Positions 6,929 through 11,374 of a stretch of DNA of 11,374 bases are shown here, in pieces. This stretch comes from Chloroflexota bacterium (GTDB lineage Bacteria > Chloroflexota > Dehalococcoidia > JACPQK01). The number at the start of each line of letters is the position of its first letter. Within the stretch, counting starts at the first letter, position 1. The position numbers and the translations under genes are program-made. Below the pieces are notes generated by a model. It was not told the DNA's origin, did not search any database, and saw only the letters and a list, made by a program, of their open reading frames with translations. The stretch covers positions 1-11,374 of the forward strand of contig JACPQK010000063.1 of NCBI GenBank assembly GCA_016190535.1, read 5' to 3'.

Positions 6929-6952
6929 CGCTTAGCTTGGGAAAGTTATGTG

Positions 6953-8965
6953 CTAGAGGGTTCTGCCTACGTAGTAGCCCTGCTGGATGATCCGCCCTAG
7001 CTTGCCAGGAGCCTCGCAGTCGCCGATCCGGTGCAGCTCCTTGACCTTGCCCTTGAGGGCGAAGTAGAGGCTCTCATTGGCGACGTTGCCCGTGACCAGG
7101 ACTACGGTGTCCACGCCCTCGATGGTCCTCTCCTCGCGCAGGGGCATATACATCACCACCACCGAACGTTCCCCAATTCGTTTGAGATCGGTGAGGGTGG
7201 TGACCTTGACACCTTTGCGGGCCAGCCGGGGGAGCACCGTCCCAAAGATCTTTTCCGGTAGGGCTAGCCCCATGTAGAGGTAGGGAGTGATGATCTCCAC
7301 CTGTTTGCCGCGTTCGGCCAGCCTTTCGGCGATGCCTGGGCCTTTGATATGGGCGTCGGTGTCATAGATCACCACCCGGTCGCCTACCTCTACCTTACCC
7401 TGGAGGATGTCCTCCACCACCGCTACGTTCCTCTGCTCCCAGCCGGCGACGGGCGCCCGGTCGGTGCCGTTTACCCCATTGCGGAGAGGGAAGGAGCCTG
7501 TAGCCACCACTACCGCATCGGGGTTGAGCTCCATCACCAGCTCCGGGGTGACCTCGGTGCCCAGGACCACCTTCACCTTTTGCTTCTCTATCTGCGCACG
7601 GCGCCAGCGAATGACCTCCTCGATGTCGCTACGGCCGGGCAGTTGCTTGGCCAGCCTCATCTGGCCTCCCAGCTCCGTGTCCTTCTCGTAGAGCATGACC
7701 TCGTGGCCCCGGAGGCTGGCCATGCGGGCTGCCTCCAGGCCGGCAGGCCCACCACCCACGATGAGCACCCGCTTCTTCTGGGGGGCCGAACTGAGGGTGC
7801 CTATGCCCCATTCCTTCTCTTTGCCCACCTCTGGGTTGCCGATGCAGCCCAGGTGGGACCATCCCCCGCCGCATTCCTGCATACAGCCCAGGCATTGCCG
7901 GATGTCCTCCAACCGGCCCTCCCGGGCCTTGTTGCCGATCTCCGGGTCGCAGATGTGGGCCCGGGTCATGCCCACCATGTCCGCCTGGCCTTCGGCCAGG
8001 ATACGGTCCGCAAACACCGGGTCAATGATGCGGCCTATGGTGGCTACCGGGATCTCAACGCCCTCCTTGATGTAGGCCGCCAGAGGCACGTAGGGCCCCT
8101 GGGGATCATAGATGGTGGGGTGTACCCGGGGGCCATGGGTCCTCGATACCGATACGCTCAGGTAGTCCACCTGGCCGGTAGCCTCCAGCCTCTGGGCGAC
8201 CTCCCTGAGGTCGTCGGGGTTTAGCCCATGCACATCCCACTCGTCGCCGGGCATCCTGACTCCTACCATCATGGTATCGCCGACGGCAGAGTGCACGGCA
8301 TCGATGGCCTCCAGGAGGAACCTCATCCGGTTCTCCAGGGAGCCGCCGTACTCGTCGGTGCGGCGGTTCCAGGAGGGGGAGAGGAACTGCTCGGCGAGAT
8401 AGCCGTGGGTGCTGTGGACCTCTACACCGTCGAAGCCGCCCTCTTTGGCCAGAGCGCCGCACTTGCCGTAGTAGGAGATGATGTCCTTGATCTCCTCTAT
8501 CTCCAGGGCCTTGTTGGTCTCGTAGCGGGATAGCTCTGGGTATCCGGGATAGGCGGAGGGACCTAACGACGCCGACTGGCGGGGATAGATAAAAGTAGAG
8601 GGGATGCCTGCACCGTAGAGGCCCGAGTGGAAAAGCTGGAGATAGACCTTGCCGCCGTATTCATGTACCATCTTGGTGGCCAGCTTATAGCCAGGGAGGG
8701 CCCTCTCATCGTAGCCGAGTGCGATGCTGGCCGTCTCATAGCTGCTGCTGGGATGGACCGCTACCTGCCCGAAGGCAACGAGGCCGATGCCTCCCTTGGC
8801 CCTCTCGGCGCAGTAGTAGGCGTACCTCTCTCCGTAGAAACCAGGACCCCCAGGCACCATCTGGTCCAGGAGGGAGCTCTGGTGGCCGGTGGTCATCATC
8901 CGGTTCCTCACCGTGATGGGGCCGATCTTCAGGGGGGTGAACAGGTACTTGAATTCTACTGCCAT
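6953..8965 (-). CDS. NADH:flavin oxidoreductase of the OYE / 2,4-dienoyl-CoA reductase type (FMN, 4Fe-4S, FAD)
   Basis: This 670-residue enzyme has the three-part layout of 2,4-dienoyl-CoA reductase (FadH), trimethylamine dehydrogenase and bile-acid BaiCD-type reductases. Residues 1-345 form an FMN-binding TIM barrel (LFTPLKIGPITVRNRMM at 8-24; VEVHSTHGYLAEQFLSP at 181-197 with the OYE-type His184/His187; RRTDEYGGSLENR at 201-213). A [4Fe-4S] motif follows, Cys358-x2-Cys361-x3-Cys365-x8-Cys374. The C-terminal half has a dinucleotide fold (VLIVGGGPAGLEAA at 400-413, LYEKDTELGGQMRLA) and a second pyridine-nucleotide region. By family, NAD(P)H reduces FAD, electrons pass through the cluster to FMN, and an activated C=C is reduced; the substrate is unknown. 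GGAGG lies 11 bases before the ATG, with a start-stop ATGTAG and a TAA between them. A perfect-consensus promoter drives it. It diverges from the flavoprotein-ferredoxin pair, suggesting shared control. Confidence 0.93.
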   Translation of the reverse strand: MAVEFKYLFTPLKIGPITVRNRMMTTGHQSSLLDQMVPGGPGFYGERYAYYCAERAKGGIGLVAFGQVAVHPSSSYETASIALGYDERALPGYKLATKMVHEYGGKVYLQLFHSGLYGAGIPSTFIYPRQSASLGPSAYPGYPELSRYETNKALEIEEIKDIISYYGKCGALAKEGGFDGVEVHSTHGYLAEQFLSPSWNRRTDEYGGSLENRMRFLLEAIDAVHSAVGDTMMVGVRMPGDEWDVHGLNPDDLREVAQRLEATGQVDYLSVSVSRTHGPRVHPTIYDPQGPYVPLAAYIKEGVEIPVATIGRIIDPVFADRILAEGQADMVGMTRAHICDPEIGNKAREGRLEDIRQCLGCMQECGGGWSHLGCIGNPEVGKEKEWGIGTLSSAPQKKRVLIVGGGPAGLEAARMASLRGHEVMLYEKDTELGGQMRLAKQLPGRSDIEEVIRWRRAQIEKQKVKVVLGTEVTPELVMELNPDAVVVATGSFPLRNGVNGTDRAPVAGWEQRNVAVVEDILQGKVEVGDRVVIYDTDAHIKGPGIAERLAERGKQVEIITPYLYMGLALPEKIFGTVLPRLARKGVKVTTLTDLKRIGERSVVVMYMPLREERTIEGVDTVVLVTGNVANESLYFALKGKVKELHRIGDCEAPGKLGRIIQQGYYVGRTL

Positions 8966-9013
8966 TTACTACATTACCTCCACATAAACATTCGCTTCCA
9001 GCGGGATGCTGCA

Positions 9014-9042
9014 ATTATATTCACGGTAAGTTTCCCTGTCAA
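9014..9042 (-). promoter_or_regulatory. Perfect-consensus sigma70-type promoter of the flavin reductase gene
   Basis: On the minus strand TTGACA (9042-9037) is followed after exactly 17 bases by TATAAT (9019-9014), a full consensus match in both boxes and the spacer. Transcription would start near 9007, giving a leader of about 41 bases before the ATG at 8965. A promoter this strong in an accessory gene suggests either high expression or control by a repressor. Confidence 0.8.
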
Positions 9043-9067
9043 ACCAGGTCCATGCACCCCAAAACGC

Positions 9068-9096
9068 TTGACAGGGGCGGTAAGCCTGTGTAGACT
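9068..9096 (+). promoter_or_regulatory. Sigma70-type promoter of the flavoprotein-ferredoxin operon
   Basis: TTGACA (9068-9073) is followed after 17 bases by TAGACT (9091-9096): a perfect -35 box and a four-of-six -10 box. Transcription would start near 9103, about 178 bases before the flavoprotein ATG. Together with the opposite promoter it forms an inverted pair, CTGTCAA (9036-9042) and TTGACAG (9068-9074). Confidence 0.6.
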
Positions 9097-9163
9097 TCAT
9101 GCCGCATGTCGGGCCTGGGCGAGCCGCTACTATGACAGCAAGGGGACATCCTAATTTCTACTT

Positions 9164-9228
9164 CTCTGCCTCACTGGTCTGGTTCCCTTACCCTTGATAT
9201 GGTAGCGCTTGCTATGGGAGAGGCAGAG
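9164..9228 (+). promoter_or_regulatory. Possible structured leader of the flavoprotein transcript
   Basis: Within the roughly 178-base leader, CTCTGCCTC (9164-9172) can pair perfectly with GAGGCAGAG (9220-9228), closing a 47-base loop that contains smaller pairings such as TACC/GGTA and AGC/GCT. There is no T-run after it and no riboswitch family is recognised. The stem ends about 30 bases before the GGAGGAGG ribosome binding site. It may be a chance complementarity. Confidence 0.3.
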
Positions 9229-9280
9229 TTGAGTACCGGGCCACAGGCAAGACCGTGTACAGCGAAGGAGGAGGAAGCGT

Positions 9281-10942
9281 ATGGTAGATAGAGTTGTGGA
9301 AACGGATGTGCTTATCCTGGGGGGTGGCCTGGCGGGCTGCCTGGCGGCGGTCAGGGCCCGGGAGATCGGTGCCCGGGTGACTGTGGTGGACAAGGCGGCC
9401 ATCAAGAGGAGCGGTGAGGCCGGCCGGGGCAACTTCTTCTATACCACCTACCTCGACTCTGGGGAGCCGTGGGACACGGCGGAGGTCTACCGCGACTGGT
9501 ACATGAATGTCCGCCACGGACTGGTGGACTCTCAGGTGGTGGACAAGATGGTGGTGCCCAACCAGGTCCCGGTAGCCAATTACCTGGAGAAGCTGGGTAT
9601 CTCCCTGAAGGACCCCAAGACAGGCAAGCACATCCGGATAGCCCGGGCCTGGACGGGCCAGGTGCATACCGTGCTCTTCCGCGGGGAGAACATGAAGCCC
9701 ATCCTGGCCCAGAGGGTGCGGGAGGCCGGTGCTAACGTGGTGGAGGGGGTGCACGTCACCAACCTGCTCACCAACAACGGCAGGGTGGTGGGAGCCACGG
9801 GTTTCCATGTCCGCACCGGGGACTTCTACACCTTCAAGGCCAAGGCAGTAGTCCTGGCCCTGGGTAACCCCCAGCGCATCCTGGACACCTTCGACCCCAG
9901 CTTTTTTGTCACCTACCACAAGCCCTGGCACGCGGGCACGGGCTATGCCCTGGCCTACAAGGCGGGGACGGAGCTGGCCAACATCGAGTTTGTGGGGACC
10001 TTCCTCTTCTCCAAGGGCGCTCGCGCCGCCCAGGTAATGTATGAGGTGGGTGCCCGCCTCATCAACGGGCTGGGAGAGCAGATTGTGGAGAGGCCGGAGA
10101 GGCCCGGCGAGAGGGGCTTCGGCCTGGGCCTCATTGCCGCCGCTGCCCGGGAGGTCAACGCTGGCCGGGGCCCCATCTACCTGGACTGCCGCCACGTGAC
10201 CCAGCAGCAGATTGATGCCAAGCTGGGCGAGACCATCCTGGATGCGCCTCTGCTCTTTGAGTACCTCCAGCAGTCGGGCATCGAGCTGACCCGGGACCTT
10301 CTGGAGGTGCGCGTGGTCAATGGCTCCTGGTCGGCTACGGGCTGCCCCAAGGGCATCCTGATTGACGAGACCTGCCACTCCCGCGTGCCAGGCCTGTTCG
10401 TGGTGGGCGACCTGGCTACACCCAGCGACGCCTGCTCGGGGGCCTTCACCACCGCCTACGTAGCCGGTCCGGCGGCGGCCCGCTACGCCGCGGAGGCTGG
10501 CCCGCCCCAGGTAGACGAGGCGGCGGTCAAGGAGGAAAGACAGAGGGTCTTCGCTCCGCTGGGAAAGGCCAACGGTATCAAGTGGCTGGACTTCGAGAAG
10601 ACGGCCTGGCGCACCATGACGGAGTATGTGTGCCAGGAGAGGACGGACCTGGGTCTGAAGTCGGCTCTGGCCATCCTGGGGAGGCTGGAGGCCGATATCC
10701 GGCAGCTCACCGCCGATAACTTGCACGAGCTGATGCGTGCCCATGAGGCTATGGACGTGGTGCTCTTCGACAGGTTGATGACGGCCGCGGCCCTGGAGAG
10801 GACCGAGAGCAGGTTCGGCTATCTCATGGGGCACTACCGGCTCGATTACCCCCAGCAGGACGATGCCAATTGGAATAGGACTGCCGTAGTCGTGAAGAGG
10901 GATGGCGACAAGATCGCCGTCTCCCGCCGGCGTATGCGTTAG
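9281..10942 (+). CDS. FAD-dependent flavoprotein, fumarate reductase / AprA-like
   Basis: This 553-residue protein belongs to the FAD-binding family of fumarate reductase, succinate dehydrogenase, aspartate oxidase and adenylylsulfate reductase alpha subunits. The N-terminal FAD motif VLILGGGLAGCLAA spans 10-23, the ribose-binding acidic residue is Asp37 in VTVVDKA, and a second FAD segment reads GLFVVGDLATPSDACSGAF (371-389). The C-terminal helical domain has ESR (509-511) and GHYRLDYP (517-524), close to the ESRGxHYRxDYP motif of the family but with about four extra residues between its halves. There is no signal peptide, so it is probably cytoplasmic. AAGGAGGAGG lies six bases before the ATG. 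A two-cluster ferredoxin follows after 26 bases, an arrangement like AprA-AprB, with the ferredoxin the likely electron partner. The order fits a redox enzyme, but the substrate is unknown. I would not call it AprA without active-site comparison. Confidence 0.9.
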   Translation: MVDRVVETDVLILGGGLAGCLAAVRAREIGARVTVVDKAAIKRSGEAGRGNFFYTTYLDSGEPWDTAEVYRDWYMNVRHGLVDSQVVDKMVVPNQVPVANYLEKLGISLKDPKTGKHIRIARAWTGQVHTVLFRGENMKPILAQRVREAGANVVEGVHVTNLLTNNGRVVGATGFHVRTGDFYTFKAKAVVLALGNPQRILDTFDPSFFVTYHKPWHAGTGYALAYKAGTELANIEFVGTFLFSKGARAAQVMYEVGARLINGLGEQIVERPERPGERGFGLGLIAAAAREVNAGRGPIYLDCRHVTQQQIDAKLGETILDAPLLFEYLQQSGIELTRDLLEVRVVNGSWSATGCPKGILIDETCHSRVPGLFVVGDLATPSDACSGAFTTAYVAGPAAARYAAEAGPPQVDEAAVKEERQRVFAPLGKANGIKWLDFEKTAWRTMTEYVCQERTDLGLKSALAILGRLEADIRQLTADNLHELMRAHEAMDVVLFDRLMTAAALERTESRFGYLMGHYRLDYPQQDDANWNRTAVVVKRDGDKIAVSRRRMR

Positions 10943-10968
10943 AACTACACGGGAGGAGGCCTGAATAT

Positions 10969-11217
10969 ATGCCACCAGTGATAGACCTGGAGAAATGCAA
11001 CCTCTGTGGCGTCTGCGAGGAGGTCTGCCCAGGGGATATCCTCTATATGGAGGGGGGTAAACAGCGTATTGTGAGATACCCCCAGGAGTGCGACCAGTGC
11101 GGCATCTGTGCCCTGGATTGCCCGGAGAAGGCCATCGAGATCATATTCCCCCTGGACCTGCTGACTACTCCCCCCACTACCGACTTGGGGCAGATCATAA
11201 AGCGCAGTTCCAAGTAG
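10969..11217 (+). CDS. Ferredoxin-type protein with two [4Fe-4S] clusters
   Basis: This 82-residue electron carrier has two complete cluster motifs: Cys10-x2-Cys13-x2-Cys16-x3-Cys20-Pro and Cys41-x2-Cys44-x2-Cys47-x3-Cys51-Pro. A C-terminal tail of about 30 residues without cysteines follows. The ATG at 10969 is preceded by GGAGGAGG at nine bases. It starts 26 bases after the flavoprotein stop, so the two are surely co-transcribed and translated in step. It probably transfers electrons to or from the flavoprotein's FAD. It resembles the beta subunit of AprAB in position but is shorter (AprB is around 150 residues) and its cluster spacing is that of ordinary bacterial 2[4Fe-4S] ferredoxins. 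A strong terminator follows. Confidence 0.93.
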   Translation: MPPVIDLEKCNLCGVCEEVCPGDILYMEGGKQRIVRYPQECDQCGICALDCPEKAIEIIFPLDLLTTPPTTDLGQIIKRSSK

Positions 11218-11239
11218 AGCGAGCTTAGCCGCCACCACG

Positions 11240-11282
11240 GGTGAGGTGGGCTTGGTCTCTCCGGGTCCGCCTCACCTTTTTT
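11240..11282 (+). terminator. Intrinsic terminator of the flavoprotein-ferredoxin operon
   Basis: GGTGAGGTGGG (11240-11250) pairs with TCCGCCTCACC (11266-11276) in an 11-pair stem with two G-U pairs and a 15-base loop, followed at once by six Ts (11277-11282). It lies 22 bases after the ferredoxin stop and overlaps the stop codon of the convergent gene on the other strand. Confidence 0.85.
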
Positions 11283-11374
11283 GGGCCTCTATGAGATTGA
11301 ACTTGTAGATCGGTTTTCCTGGCTTGACCGTTATGGGTGGGCCGCGACAGGTCGGGGCCCTGCGTATGCTGCGA
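11272..11374 (-). CDS. C-terminal end of an unidentified convergent gene (cut by window end)
   Basis: The minus-strand frame entering from the window edge encodes 33 residues and stops at TGA (11274-11272). The end reads VKPGKPIYKFNLIEAQKR, which looks like a natural protein C-terminus. The stop falls exactly in the terminator stem of the ferredoxin operon, a common arrangement for convergent genes. A second minus-strand frame is also open across this stretch, so the assignment is moderate. The family is not recognised. Confidence 0.5.
   Translation of the reverse strand, partial: RSIRRAPTCRGPPITVKPGKPIYKFNLIEAQKR

Larger units (their letters stand above)
8966..9280. other. Divergent regulatory region of 315 bases
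   Basis: This region separates the minus-strand flavin reductase gene from the plus-strand flavoprotein gene. It contains two back-to-back promoters with their -35 boxes 25 bases apart. On the right side is a long leader for the flavoprotein transcript with a possible long-range stem. No convincing small gene is present. Confidence 0.75.

Noticed and set aside
7349..8224. A 291-codon plus-strand open frame
   Set aside because: It is antisense to the flavin reductase gene; the sense protein has continuous family motifs across this stretch.
9099..9197. A 32-codon open frame in the leader of the flavoprotein transcript
   Set aside because: Its ATG lies upstream of the predicted transcription start and has no ribosome binding site, and the inner ATG at 9132 has none either. 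A leader peptide is not supported.
9212..10975. A 587-codon open frame on the minus strand, longer than the flavoprotein gene it overlaps
   Set aside because: It is antisense to a protein with clear FAD motifs, has a low-complexity Gly/Leu/His/Val composition without any recognisable domain, and has no ribosome binding site. High G+C third positions of the sense gene create it.
1..11374. CRISPR array, phage genes, toxin-antitoxin pair or intact transposase
   Set aside because: No regularly spaced direct repeats and no open frame with such domains were found on either strand.

Overview
The window is G+C-rich bacterial DNA with dense, mostly minus-strand housekeeping genes on the left and a divergent redox gene cluster on the right. 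The organism is most plausibly a Chloroflexota member, perhaps Dehalococcoidia. This rests on a threonine/proline-rich linker in an HtrA-type lipoprotein-like protease, a membrane-anchored YvcK, and several flavin/iron-sulfur oxidoreductases. No marker gene in the window settles the taxonomy.

Layout. Bases 1-274 hold the 5' part of an unidentified minus-strand gene with a strong promoter and ribosome binding site. Bases 275-928 are non-coding and carry a roughly 210-base fold-back element with several perfect hairpins, plus a hairpin resembling an IS200/IS605 end. Then come, all on the minus strand, an HtrA-like serine protease (929-2044), an NAD-dependent sugar-nucleotide epimerase (2127-3044) and a membrane-anchored YvcK/GlmR-family protein (3089-4405). 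Transcription order is yvcK, epimerase, protease, with only 44 bases between the first two. gatB (4590-6083, TTG start) and pcm (6142-6837) follow on the same strand. pcm has its own near-consensus promoter, which lies inside what a naive ORF call would take as its N-terminus.

The right third holds a 670-residue old-yellow-enzyme/2,4-dienoyl-CoA-reductase-type flavoprotein (6953-8965, minus). It diverges from a fumarate reductase/AprA-like FAD flavoprotein (9281-10942, plus), which is followed by a two-cluster [4Fe-4S] ferredoxin (10969-11217). Between the divergent genes sit two back-to-back sigma70-type promoters, one of them a perfect TTGACA-17-TATAAT. A well-formed intrinsic terminator ends the ferredoxin transcript, and the C-terminus of a convergent minus-strand gene appears at the window edge.

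The most interesting unit is the divergently controlled trio. The ferredoxin is a natural electron partner of the FAD flavoprotein, and the large FMN/4Fe-4S/FAD reductase may act on a related unsaturated substrate. The substrate cannot be read from sequence. No CRISPR array, tRNA, rRNA, phage gene or intact transposase was found.
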